Position numbers and translations under genes: made by a program. Positions 51,101-56,769 of a stretch of DNA of 64,000 nt are shown here, piece by piece. The stretch is from the NCBI RefSeq assembly GCF_030272615.1, contig NC_081406.1, positions 243,281,218 to 243,345,217 on the forward strand, read 5' to 3'. Within the stretch, counting starts at the first letter, position 1; every line of letters starts with the position of its first letter. Under the pieces are notes generated by a model that searched no databases, had not been told where the DNA came from, and worked only from the letters and a program-made list of their open reading frames with translations. This DNA is from Cryptomeria japonica (lineage: Eukaryota > Streptophyta > Pinopsida > Cupressales > Cupressaceae).

Positions 51101-51591
51101 ATAGAAAACAGATCTCCTGTTCAAAACAAGGAAAAAGACAATTTTAAAAACTGAAATATGCTACAAGTTTAATGGCCATTACAAACTTTCCTCCAATATA
51201 AAATATGAAAATAAAGAATGCTACCTCAACTCTTCCTAATAGAAACATTTCTAGTCTGGAAATGGAATCGAATCTTTACATAATGGACATGATAAGTCTA
51301 AAATATATTCTAACCTTATTAGAACGGAGGATATCTTTCAATCCCTCTGTGAGTTTCCTATCAAGAACTGAATGATGAAATGATGATCCTGTTGCTTCAT
51401 TTAGGTCAAATGGATTCCCAATACATACAGCTGCTGTTAAAGGAGTCATCTCAGAAGTTTCACCAAGATATTTGGCTAACATATTTGCTCCATATCCCCA
51501 GCCTATACCCATCAAGGTAGTCCATGGCCTTAATCTAGTGATGAATTGTGCAGCAGCACAAATATCATCACTGTCTGCAGCTGTAAATAAC
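1560..51591 (-). CDS. EMB8/YheT-like alpha/beta-hydrolase fused to CAAX-protease (ABI/CPBP) domain; 10-exon partial gene, 5' end outside window
   Basis: Exons are 51591-51315, 51067-50882, 24609-24451, 22095-21574, 7093-6757, 6656-4268, 4139-3984, 3805-3571, 2577-2261 and 1905-1560. Junction phases are compatible throughout and give 1,640 codons plus a stop. Domain order is a truncated alpha/beta hydrolase (residues 1 to about 225 of the visible part), a long acidic Ser/Gln/Asn-rich linker, a conserved helical and hydrophobic segment, then a multi-pass membrane ABI/CAAX-protease domain. This matches the plant family annotated as alpha/beta-hydrolase plus CAAX amino-terminal protease (Arabidopsis At2g03140-type, recognised from memory). 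ABI proteases are metal-dependent intramembrane enzymes. The substrate of this fusion is unknown to me, and its cell location cannot be judged without the N-terminus. The first part of the hydrolase fold, expected to hold GGVVSLDW-like and NPRG-like segments, was not found up to 64000. At least one more exon must therefore lie upstream. Confidence 0.88.
2261..2577 (-). CDS. exon with the ABI/CAAX-protease catalytic motifs
   Basis: Acceptor TTTTGCAG precedes ATACTC and the donor is CTG|GTATAT. The exon encodes about 105 residues in transmembrane stretches. It carries motif 1, EELLFR (the EExxxR pattern, Glu 1492-1493 and Arg 1497 of the visible protein), and motif 2, FSSVH (FxxxH, His 1525). 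In ABI/CPBP proteases these residues, with the later His, bind the catalytic metal. All are intact, so the protease half may be active. Confidence 0.9.
2983..3238. repeat. 144-bp direct tandem duplication inside an intron
   Basis: A segment beginning GAGCATTTAAAATTAGAAAAC recurs 144 bp later, at 2983 and 3127. About 110 bp match with a handful of substitutions and a one-base indel, up to the phrase ending GGAATGCAT. It lies in the 993-bp intron between two ABI-domain exons. Confidence 0.8.
3571..3805 (-). CDS. exon: transmembrane part of the ABI domain
   Basis: Acceptor CTGTAG|G completes a split Arg codon; donor GAG|GTGTGT is in phase 0. The encoded 78 residues are mostly hydrophobic (ILGFACMALLLWSPVVVPLL, then LGATGIASTIGLYGAHFILV) and end in a polar loop, RIRGYEKPLEQYGLS. 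The loop matches the usual segment ahead of the ABI core. Confidence 0.85.
3984..4139 (-). CDS. exon: start of the membrane region
   Basis: Acceptor GGAGCAG|G and donor CAGAG|GTGAGA give 51 codons flanked by split Arg codons. The peptide includes LADLGQKGGALRLVGKLALL and a helix with DRLLMFFRIAERP. A short 128-bp intron separates it from the large linker exon. Confidence 0.85.
4268..6656 (-). CDS. large 2.4-kb exon: acidic linker plus conserved hydrophobic segment
   Basis: This exon encodes about 796 residues. The first 350 or so are Glu/Asp/Ser/Gln/Asn-rich and look disordered. Conserved islands follow: a helix around SMTQAFDALAGFDDSTQMAV, a YVILNTP segment, a long amphipathic helix (LVKNLVFDSLRIEVNRRLGM), and LPLGVVVGASLVALRPIF, which may span the membrane. 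The tail is again polar, with a short Ala-rich stretch. The start is the acceptor TTTTACAG at 6664-6657, in phase 1, and the end is donor AAAG|GTAAAA. A plus-strand frame inside it at 4874-5230 is a shadow. Confidence 0.9.
6657..6756 (-). other. 100-bp intron in the linker region
   Basis: Donor TCAG|GTGTGT and acceptor TTTTACAG|GA bound a 100-nt intron with a CTAAC branch-point-like site. Its removal joins GGA across the junction and links the frame ending in GEGS to the frame starting VRSEDVEE. Retention would shift the frame and stop translation within about 35 codons. It is tiny beside the neighbouring 14-kb intron. Confidence 0.85.
6757..7093 (-). CDS. exon: conserved VLNAVGRGET segment and start of the linker
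   Basis: Acceptor AATTCCAG|GTG starts the peptide VLNAVGRGETLITALQSAVP, a conserved block after the hydrolase-like region in this family. The rest becomes Ser/Gly-rich. It joins in phase 0 to the exon ending at 21574, across a 14,480-bp intron. Confidence 0.87.
10594..12713. mobile_element. 2.1-kb solo LTR of the TGTAAT(A/G)T(T/C)CCCC family nested in another LTR
   Basis: The left end is TGTAATATTCCCC and the right end is GGGGACATTACA, an inverted match of 11 of the outermost 12 bp. Flanks are ATCAT and ATCAA, a 5-bp duplication with one mismatch. There is no protease, reverse transcriptase or other long coding frame. It carries a 45-bp minisatellite (10897-11062). Confidence 0.68.
10897..11062. 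repeat. 45-bp minisatellite, about four units
   Basis: TCACTCTACC recurs at 10897, 10942 and 10987, then as TCACTCGACC at 11033 (spacing 45, 45, 46). Each unit contains a small inverted repeat, CCGC...GCGG or a decayed form, and ends GGGAGGAC. A further relic, CCACTTATGCAGTGGGA, lies at about 11114. Confidence 0.85.
14093..15772 (+). repeat. array of 13 palindromic boxes (GTGCTCCCGTCCCTCACTGA type), about 167/176-bp spacing
   Basis: The box reads roughly AAAGTGCTCCCGTCCCTCAC, then TGAAGGACCGTGCCACTTTT, so its outer ends form an inverted repeat. The G of GTGCT (GTGGT in one copy) falls at 14096, 14262, 14438, 14472, 14648, 14815, 14982, 15148, 15182, 15351, 15393, 15560 and 15737. Gaps are 166, 176, 34, 176, 167, 167, 166, 34, 169, 42, 167 and 177. 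The DNA between boxes is much less conserved. Confidence 0.9.
16443..16532 (+). promoter_or_regulatory. LTR promoter: telo-box palindrome plus TATA box
   Basis: AAACCCTAATTAGGGTTT (two head-to-head AAACCCTA telo-boxes) lies 64 nt upstream of TATATAAG. CATTTCATTTGTAA follows the TATA box, probably near the transcription start. The same arrangement with the same 64-nt gap occurs in the LTR at 60122-61200. Telo-boxes are known plant promoter elements; activity here is not shown. Confidence 0.6.
19040..20000 (-). pseudogene. second hAT transposase relic (DUF659 region)
   Basis: On the minus strand, pieces at about 19860-19560 resemble the DUF659 start: a GCTIMFDGW-like phrase, then EANNVQIVSI. 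Pieces at about 19490-19310 resemble its continuation (EKHLYIF, a PCFANYL-like phrase, then KTILDHGRNICKYIYF). Stops and shifts abound. Sequence left of about 19310 departs from the pattern and may be another insertion. A minus-strand frame at 20241-19984 is unassigned. Confidence 0.5.
20250..21573. other. intron sequence with no recognised feature
   Basis: AT-rich intronic DNA. Short open frames on both strands lack any domain. Confidence 0.4.
21574..22095 (-). CDS. exon: end of the hydrolase-like region and acidic linker
   Basis: Acceptor GGATGCAG|TGG starts the peptide WLEAVELALLKGRHPLLKDV, the conserved end of the hydrolase-like region. The rest is polar, with an acidic patch (VEDSESSEEEVERG) and a final helix before EDEQKAQ. 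It is 522 bp and in phase 0 at both ends. Confidence 0.88.
22096..24450 (-). other. 2.36-kb intron with a possible Copia-type LTR remnant
   Basis: Donor GAG|GTGATT and acceptor TGCAG bound the intron. A paired phrase on the plus strand at about 23107-23136, GGTTTTTCCCTCTAGTGGGT followed by TTTCCC, resembles a motif conserved in the U5 of some plant Copia LTRs. No terminal repeats or duplication could be fixed. The remainder shows nothing recognisable. Confidence 0.6.
24451..24609 (-). CDS. 53-codon exon of the hydrolase-like domain
   Basis: Acceptor ATATGCAG|AAT opens the peptide NDHVVAPIFSVPRKSIEDNP, which continues SLLLCSLMSAG and ends NLVIE. The Asp in NDHVVAP sits where active YheT/EMB8 enzymes keep their acid. 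The GGHLGW-like segment with the catalytic His, expected soon after, is absent. Both ends are phase 0, and the upstream intron is the 26-kb GC-AG one. Confidence 0.88.
25950..26410 (+). repeat. 5' LTR of the Copia element (461 bp)
   Basis: It begins TGTTAGAATATT and ends TTTCCTTTCA. Compared with the 3' LTR it lacks a block of about 39 bp after CTTTACTTGG, a 14-bp CT-rich piece and one CT unit. Other differences are few substitutions. A TATTTAAG TATA-like box lies at 26156-26163. Confidence 0.93.
26411..26422 (+). other. primer-binding site for initiator Met tRNA
   Basis: TGGTATCAGAGC directly follows the 5' LTR. This is the standard complement of the 3' end of plant initiator methionine tRNA used by most Copia elements. 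Confidence 0.9.
27620..29388 (+). pseudogene. LINE ORF1 (nucleic-acid-binding protein) relic
   Basis: The frame from 27873 encodes a DUF4283-like domain (SVQVLCTRAFFMKWGGDWPA, then GFFLIIAGS and YNGPFMMKG). After a TAG at about 28233 it continues with a zinc knuckle CKSCKEWGHEEFEC (CX2CX4HX4C). Near 28835 the frame shifts by one. The last part, 28834-29388, is Pro- then acidic/Lys-rich and ends in TGA overlapping the ORF2 ATG. Earlier stops lie near 27740 and 27810. Confidence 0.8.
29385..32750 (+). pseudogene. LINE ORF2: truncated endonuclease, reverse transcriptase, zf-RVT, RNase H
   Basis: The start MKFLKWNARGC with LETK and GASGGLGILWNP is the endonuclease N-terminus; it stops just after NVYGP. 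Reverse transcriptase follows in another frame (29750-31010): LIPKK, SGFAPGRNI, LDIRKAYDRV, GIRQGDPISP and FVDDTCLF. Stops then break the thumb and connection (31009-31430). A zf-RVT relic (CVLCKEEEEDVDHLLLGC) is at 31580-31882. RNase H is at about 32270-32750 (FDGAS, NNEAEY, then LEGDS after a frameshift). The endonuclease C-terminus and its catalytic residues are deleted. Confidence 0.88.
32760..34050 (+). other. LINE 3' untranslated region, with an unexplained 187-codon frame
   Basis: G-rich sequence after RNase H. An uninterrupted frame at 33255-33818 shows no domain and could be chance in GC-rich DNA. The region ends at the GATCAAAA tail. Confidence 0.5.
34269..35127 (+). CDS. Copia Gag protein (285 codons, intact frame)
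   Basis: The ATG follows the AT-rich leader. Residues 1-200 form the UBN2/retrotran-gag type capsid region (LNSSNYHSWKTHISFIFRFK, YEAWEILKTTYDSSNKSRKI). An Asn/His/Tyr-rich low-complexity stretch precedes a nucleocapsid knuckle CTYCGKDGHVTNTC (CX2CX4HX4C, Cys258-Cys271). TAA at 35125-35127 ends it, though the same frame stays open into the protease. Gag packages element RNA in cytoplasmic particles. Confidence 0.88.
35128..36260 (+). pseudogene. Copia protease and integrase, broken by deletion, frameshift and duplication
   Basis: The protease keeps WIIDSGASHHVT near 35235. GAG-pre-integrase keeps WHERLGHLN and a CNGCMSGK zinc pair. The integrase core keeps HSDLLGPM and FVDDFSRR, the first Asp and its surroundings. 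After KIEILR the sequence jumps to IVEMA, so the block with the second Asp (DNGGEF) and the catalytic Glu is missing. A seven-A run then shifts the frame (about 36025). A 46-bp tandem duplication (copies of TAATAGAACACC at 36081 and 36127) shifts it again. Confidence 0.88.
36407..38295 (+). pseudogene. Copia reverse transcriptase and RNase H
   Basis: The reverse transcriptase spans about 36730-37735: WDLVPLPQGK, CKWLYKTK, MDVKSAFLNGDL, YGLRQSPREWY and the catalytic LYVDD. A small local duplication (VAKML, then VAKMP) lies near 36990. A frameshift in an A8 run (about 37725-37733) separates it from RNase H, which keeps GFTDSNLGG, SIEAEY, CDNQSAI and KTKHI, with another shift at T8 (37862-37869). 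The last frame ends at a TAA shortly before the purine tract. Confidence 0.9.
38294..38302 (+). other. polypurine tract AAGGGGGGG
   Basis: A purine run immediately before the TG of the 3' LTR, the normal plus-strand primer position. Confidence 0.9.
38303..38819 (+). repeat. 3' LTR of the Copia element (517 bp)
   Basis: Starts TGTTAGAATATT and ends TTTCCTTTCA, then the duplication ATTAT. It retains blocks of about 39 bp and 14 bp missing from the 5' LTR. Confidence 0.93.
38825..39280 (+). other. coding relic interrupted by the Copia element
   Basis: Across the Copia insertion a frame reads HAKDY, then ITDSNKKYYLQTKNQFKNWL and TWGCAIRPRLLLPLKS. I do not recognise it. It may be part of a LINE ORF1 or another transposon gene. 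A TGTAATGTCCC string at 39284 looks like the start of a TGTAATGT-type LTR, but no matching end was found. From there to 40560 only low-complexity sequence and an 85-bp tandem duplication (GGGAGATCTT at 40356 and 40441) were seen. Confidence 0.4.
40580..43560 (+). pseudogene. second LINE fragment (ORF2 C-terminal part), split by a solo LTR
   Basis: About 40600-41400 reads like the region after LINE reverse transcriptase: WLVESNF, FLWFDGKGKRKRYDVKCNWC, GNGGIGLNELKLQGIALAAK, PWKILIRKNI. 41422-41638 continues with QWSKILNHSCSHVIEPKKAR and LLLLKSLPINLK. After the LTR, zf-RVT-like sequence resumes (TINHLSFNCKEIWLLFCGN, then ANILWFLWKVRNKD). Stops are frequent. Tandem duplications lie at about 43015-43125 and 43588-43653. 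Confidence 0.7.
41639..42802. mobile_element. 1.16-kb solo LTR inserted in the second LINE fragment
   Basis: Starts TGTAGTGTCC and ends ACCATTACA. Flanks AAAAT and AAAAC form a 5-bp duplication with one mismatch. The LINE peptide stops at the left edge and resumes at the right. No coding domain inside. Confidence 0.65.
44570..44970. repeat. degenerate hairpin-rich tandem repeat (GGGGACAAACACATC units)
   Basis: A phrase near GGGGACAAACACATC recurs about eight times at irregular spacing (roughly 35-60 bp). It is often bracketed by inverted pairs such as TGATTGGGG...CCAATCA, so units could fold. Chance minus-strand peptides (VCPYSQN and similar) arise from it. Confidence 0.65.
45064..45130. repeat. 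(TA/CATA)n microsatellite
   Basis: A run of TATATACATA and then pure TA repeats. Confidence 0.9.
45378..47848 (-). pseudogene. third hAT transposase gene relic, nearly full length (BED to dimerisation domain)
   Basis: On the minus strand, a BED finger (CNFCKTNYRCSYYRAKRHFC) is at 47848-47550. DUF659 (SLKPIRDSCIELGVSIVSDGW, ENVVQVITDNAKVCRAAGAL) is at 47380-46760. The linker (GEVYDGMDTMIGKIK) is at about 46331-46260. LLAHALSPMYYS and WWYLHGQD are at 46231-45880. The dimerisation domain (SSSIAERNWSTYSFIH) is at 45743-45600, with an acidic Asp-rich tail ending at 45378. A plausible intron, 45877-45744 (CAA|GTATTT to CAATAG), joins the last two parts. Damage includes a TGA after SPY (about 47265), a frameshift at about 47430, a 2-bp GA expansion near 46270, and further stops in the 46440-46560 exon. 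hAT transposases act in the nucleus by cut and paste. Confidence 0.82.
48480..50881. other. intron sequence with no recognised gene
   Basis: AT-rich DNA near the GC donor, with a short TG microsatellite at about 48632-48646 and another at about 49225. Tandem-like phrases occur near 48935-48995. Nothing coding is recognised. Confidence 0.4.
50882..51067 (-). CDS. 62-codon exon of the hydrolase-like domain, followed by a GC donor
   Basis: Acceptor GATCATAG|GCT opens ALFQGRRKGFNVASALSATS; the peptide continues VREFEMAISRVAHGFDTIEE and ends KIPTLFIQ. The last strand leads to the acid loop in the next exon. Both ends are phase 0. It is too short to stand out as an ORF but reads cleanly and matches this plant family. 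The donor is GC, not GT. Confidence 0.88.
51315..51591 (-). CDS. exon: nucleophile-elbow region of the hydrolase-like domain
   Basis: Acceptor CTACTCAG|G completes a codon from an exon outside or far upstream. The peptide starts LFTAADSDDICAAAQFI, has the elbow MGIGWGYGANML, then TPLTAAVCIGNPFDLNEA, and ends with donor AAG|GTTAGA in phase 0. In active EMB8/YheT enzymes the elbow is GxSxG; here the central residue is Gly. A 247-bp intron follows. Confidence 0.9.
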
Positions 51592-53545
51592 CTGAGTAGC
51601 CAAGGAAACAATCCATCACTGCATTTGCATGAAAGGTTCCAGTAGTTTCAAAGAAATACAATATGCTTCCATTAACTTTATGGTTACAAAGAAACTTTAA
51701 GGATATATAAGCTAAATTCAATTTGTAAAGGAGAATAAGTGAAATAAGACAATAAAATCATTTTACAGAATTCTCTCTGACATGTCATGTTCTTGAAAAA
51801 GCTAACTCCAATCAATTATCAAGCAGTTTCAGAACCAAACAATGAAAAAGACATCAATATTTACTTTTAGTGTAAATATGTTTCTTCAAATGCTACATTT
51901 AGAACTAAATCATGGAAGCTGGTGATAGACTAACATCAATAAATGGGTGCATGCGTTTGTGAAAAAAGAAGGGATGCATATAAGAGCAATAGGTATTGTT
52001 CCACACCACAACACAAAAAAGGTTTGAAAGAACAGCCCACTAAAACTGCCAGCCAGAATCTTGAAATATTCAAACATATATAAGAAATTGCTTATACCTA
52101 CATGAACATGAAAAAACCTTAAAAATGAAAAAGTTAAAGGCCACAGAAAGACAGTGCATTCTATAGAAAAACATAAACATATGAATTATAATGATTGTCA
52201 GCCAATGACCAGATCAATCACGTAATTTAAGAATACCAAGATTCAGAATCAAGGATAGAAACCATCAAAAAGATCAAAACGTAAAACTGAATAACAAGAA
52301 AATATGTTCGTTAGAATCTCATACAGTCCCTCCAAAGGAAATGACCTTTCAATCAAACATACAAGGAAAACATTAAAAATGCAGGAATAAATTGCTTATC
52401 AGCATAAAAATACCATTAAAATTCCTGCCCTAGACTTACAATTTTTTATTGCAAAATAGATTAGTTGATTACAAATTTTGTTTTGGTTTGAGTCTCTTTC
52501 CCTAAGCTATATGCATGGTTGTTTGGTTGCAAAATCTATTTCTGTATGAGTAACCATAACAGTAGACATACAACCATTTCAAAAATCACTATCTCCTATA
52601 AAATGTAAATATTAGTTGTTGAAACAACTTATGTACGCAAGCGATTGGAAAAGGAATTCTAGTGTATCAGTGGATGATGAAAATAGGCAGAGAGATTTTA
52701 GACTATTACTCGTTTGTAAGTAATGTTACGGGCAAAATTAAGTAATTTCTACCATATCTTAATAATTAGAACAAAATATTACGCAATTGCAATGTTCAAA
52801 AAATCAAGCAAAAAAAGGAATTAATTAATATCTTAGATTTTTCAACGTGTTATACAAGTAAGAAGTAAGAATACCTCTTTAAATAGAATCCTATTCATCA
52901 TTTCTCCATATCTAATAGTCAGTAGTTAGCCAATCTTTTGAATATTGAAATCTAATTTTTCAAAAAATCTAAATATTGAGGTGTCCCTCCAACCAGTCCT
53001 ACTTATGAGTAAGGGATACTCACTGGATTGAAGTCTTGGGTTTGATCTCCAATGGACTCACCTCACAAGCCTTATTGAGGTAAGGCAAGCTGTCATGGGA
53101 CATTGCCTAGGATGGAATTAGAGCCAATTAATTCTTTAGGCACCCTTAGCAAAAAAAAAAGAATAATTTTGAAGTATTTAGGAAAATGCTGAGTAAGATT
53201 TTCAAAATTCTAAGTTGAAGCTTTGGGTTCAGGTTCAGGTTCGCCATATGGTCGATTTTTCCCCACGTATGGTATGGTGGGTACGGTTGTATATGTGTGT
53301 ATGCAAATGTATATATATACACCCCTTAAACACCCCGATAGCTATAGGAACCTATGGGAGACATGGAGAAGAACGAAGAGAGCGAAAGAACCAAGAGTAA
53401 TTGATTGGGTGGGATATAAGAAAGAGCATTGGATAGGCATTAAAAATTTTGTATTCCACCTTGGGCCAGCATACTGGAGTTGAGGTAGATCAATCCAATT
53501 ACAACAATGAAACTACACTGATCCTTTGACTATTTCAATCTGCTA
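51592..53545. other. intron or 5' region with no recognised feature
   Basis: This should be part of the intron upstream of the exon at 51591. I looked on the minus strand for the missing early hydrolase exon and found no candidate. The stretch is AT-rich, with a possible short LTR-like remnant near 52980-53110. Confidence 0.4.
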
Positions 53546-53550
53546 ATTGA

Positions 53551-55444
53551 TGTAAACAATTCCCCTCTATGTGGGGGGAACACATGATGGCACAAGACAC
53601 ATGTTGATAGGTAAGTACCCTAACCCTTAGAGGATTAGGTCTAATGGATACTTCTTTGATCTCGTGATTGGCCTCGAGACTTCCAAATGATTTACTTCCA
53701 TGGTACTGTTGTCATTTTATGATACCCTTGGTCCATCAGTGAGAACCGATCAAAGATATGTTCTATGGACCAGCGCTGCCTCAGTTGAATCATGAAGTGT
53801 GAAGTGTTGTCTTGCCGAAACTCCGGAACCCCCAGGTTCCCAAGTTCCTAAGTCTTCTCTTCCTCAACCCTGGAACCCCCAGGTTCCCAAGTTCCTAAGT
53901 CTTCAACCCCGGAACTCCGGAACCCCCAAGTTCCCAAGTTTCTAAGTCTTCAACCCCGGAACTCCAGAACCCCCAAGTTCCCAAGTTCCTAAGTCCTTGA
54001 CCCCAGAACTCCGGAACCCCCAGCTTCCCAAGTTCCTAAGTCCTTGACCCCAGAACTCCGGAACCCCCAAGTTCCCAAGTTCCTAAGTCTTCAACCCCGA
54101 AACTCCGGAACCCCCAGGTTCCCAAGTTCCCAAGTCTTCAATCTCGGAACTCTGGAACCCCCAGGTTCCCAAGTTCAGAAGTTCCCCCAACTTCGGTGAC
54201 CGGGCCTCCGAAGTTCCCCCAACTACGGTGACCTGGGTCTCCGAAGTTCCCCCAACTTCGGTGACCCAAGTCTTCAAAGTTCCTAGGTCTTCTCTTCCTC
54301 AACCCTGGAACTCTGGAACCCCAAAGTTCCTAGGTTCCCAAGTCTTCCCAACTTTGGTGACCCAGGTCTCCAAAGTTCCCCCAACTTCGGTGACCCAGGT
54401 CCCCGAAGTTTTCCAAACTTCTTTCCGGCTGGCAACACTTCTGGAAGGCGTGATCGACACTCAAGGCTTTAAATGCTTCAACACCTTTTGTGACTTATGC
54501 ACCTTCTTTTGTGGAGCCACAGGGGTGCATTTAATGTTTTTGGCAGGATTTCCATCAGGAGAGGTACGAGGCCATGCTTGTTGTGGTGACTTATGTCATG
54601 TCTACATGCTCTGACTTTGTAAGGTCTGTCAATCCACCCTTATCAGGGTTGCCTTTTCAGGGTATGGCTAGGTTGCTTGCATATACAGAAGTCAAGTGCA
54701 TGCACTTCCCTGCACTCCCAGACTGACATACAGGGGTCATGATAACTCCTGTAACCAATTTTCTATATAAAGGCTGTTAAGCCTCATTGTAAAGGGTTCT
54801 CTCCCTGCTGCCTTGAGCTTTCCTATGCTCTTTCTCTTCTCTTGAAGATTTGTAATTATTTTTGCATTTCTGCAACTGTAAGTTTGGCCTTTGGCCTTTG
54901 AATGAATTGAAATTACATTCTTGCCTTCCTTCAACTTATGCATGTTGTGTATGTTTCCTTACCTTCATCGTAAGTGTATGTTTCATGGCTCTTCTCTCCA
55001 TATATGTTGTGTTAACTTGTTTTTCTGAGTGTGACTTGTGGGAATCCTTCTCCCCTCTTGACACTTAGCAAATTCTAACCTCCATACATGTGTTTGGGTC
55101 ACTCATGCAACTGAAGTTTGTGCATCTCTTGGGTATTTCAATTGATTCCTCGTGCCATTTCGGGTGGGAGAGGAACAATCTCTTATCTTGATGCATCACC
55201 TCCTTTCATTTTTAGCATTTCTCTCTTCCCTTTTCCTCTGTAAGCTGTTAGGGTAGGCTTAGGAGTAAAGTTTTGAAGTGTTGAGTTGGTTCAACACCTG
55301 CACCTAGATTGAGAAGGAAGTCGGCCTTCTCTGGAGATTCAACCCCTTGCGCAAGGTCCCACACTTTGGGGTTGTTTCCATGTTTCACAAGGTTGCTGAG
55401 TTGATAGCTCAGCAAGGGTGCGAGCTTTTGTGATAACATGTACA
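53551..55444 (+). mobile_element. probable solo LTR carrying a minisatellite (TGTA...TACA)
   Basis: Begins TGTAAACAATTCCCC and ends AACATGTACA. A TATA box (CTATATAAAGG, near 54763) followed by CT-rich then AT-rich sequence suits an LTR U3-R-U5 in plus orientation. Flanks ATTGA and ATTGG/TTGGA are only an approximate duplication, so the ends are uncertain. No coding domain. Confidence 0.5.
53825..54420. repeat. minisatellite: eight exact-period 47-bp units, then 32-33-bp palindromic units
   Basis: GGAACCCCC (one copy AGAACCCCC) recurs at 53825, 53872, 53919, 53966, 54013, 54060, 54107 and 54154: spacing 47 every time. A second unit with CGAAGTTCCCCCAACTTCG (perfect 7-bp arms) and GGTGACC starts near 54178 and repeats at 54210 and 54243. 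After a 47-type relic near 54310 it resumes at about 54350-54410. Confidence 0.93.
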
Positions 55445-55950
55445 TTGGAATAATGGTTTAGTCTAGCATTGTATATATATAATGCAAGGTCCAATTTTAG
55501 AAAATTGCACAAGTTGTTTAAAAGGGTGACTAAATAAGAAGGTTGGTTGATTCGGAGATAAGGAAGTAATGTAGCTAGAAAGAAGGGACAAGCAGTCTAT
55601 GACAATCCTTCTCATTGCCTTCATTTATCCACTTTCCCTATCGACCAAGGGCAACCAAATTTAAATTCCAAAAAGTTGTCAATTCAAAACATGGCACAAA
55701 TGAAACTTGCATTGCAATGCCCATGTCACTTCAATTGATCTTCTCCATGGCACTATTGGATGGTCCACAATTAGATGGAAAAACACAAATCTTTAAAACT
55801 ATTTTTAGTTGTCCATCCATTATTTGCTATTTATATTATTAAGCTTTTGAGTAGGTGGATATTAACAGAAATAGTACATAAGGGGGAAAATGGCATACAA
55901 GTGCTTTCAATGGCTTCAAATTGCCCATGGAAATGAATTGACAGGAAAAA

Positions 55951-56120
55951 GAATCTAAATCTTATGAATCTTTCAAGCTCCACTTCAAGCCCTGCATTAA
56001 AAAATATATCAAAACATAGAGGCTTACAACATGAAAAGGGATCTAAATCTTAAGAATCTTTCAAGCTGCACTTCAAATGCTACATTAAAAAATACAACAA
56101 AATCAAAGGTTACCCCTTGG
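55951..56120. repeat. 89-bp tandem duplication
   Basis: ATCTAAATCTTATGAATCTT at 55953 recurs as ATCTAAATCTTAAGAATCTT at about 56041. About 70 bp align with scattered substitutions. Confidence 0.75.
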
Positions 56121-56230
56121 GACAAACCCACAAAGAACCCAAGGTGCTTGGGTTGGACCCTAGCCAAACCTAGGCCCATACTAGTCCATACTCACAACCA
56201 AACAATATTGTTTTCTACCAAACCCAAATT

Positions 56231-56333
56231 CATAGGCAAAATAACTCTTCTGACTCAATTTGGTTCCCTTGAAAATAATAGTATAGCTTAGATGTCAAAA
56301 CCAAATCGAGTCAAAAGAGTTATTTTGCCTATA
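56231..56333. repeat. 103-bp hairpin with 33-bp arms
   Basis: The arm 56231-56263 (CATAGGCAAAATAACTCTTC, then TGACTCAATTTGG) pairs with 56301-56333 with about three mismatches. The loop is 37 nt. It could be the relic of a foldback/MITE element or of a small-RNA precursor. Confidence 0.85.
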
Positions 56334-56769
56334 GACTTGAAATAGAAATCTATAGACTTGCACAAGGCAGTCTCTTTGCATGAGAAATATGTAAGAAAAC
56401 TCAAATGACATTAAAACCAAGTCTGTCTATTAAGGGTATACAATAAGTTTAAATATTTTAAAATTCTTTATTTCTTACATTAACGCTGAATTTGAAACTA
56501 AAAGTTGGTCAATGAGATTGATTTTTTTTTCTCATTTCAGATAAATGGTGAAAGAGGTTTGGTGTGCTAAGGTACCAAATCTTCACAAGATTGAAATTCA
56601 TGTCTTAGGACAACCATGAAATGCTTCAAGATGTGAGCACAATCGGAGTATGTTTGGGCACATTTACTCCAAGAAACAAAACAGTTTATCGATGCAAAAG
56701 TTAAATGATATTGTTTATGTTAATTACAACCTTTGCATTATCATAGACAAATCTTGGGCATACACTTAT

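Noticed and set aside
54083-54614. Frames on both strands encoding repeated EVGGT/TSETQV-type or TSVTQV-type peptides
   Set aside because: They are translations of the minisatellite and shift with its units; no gene signals.
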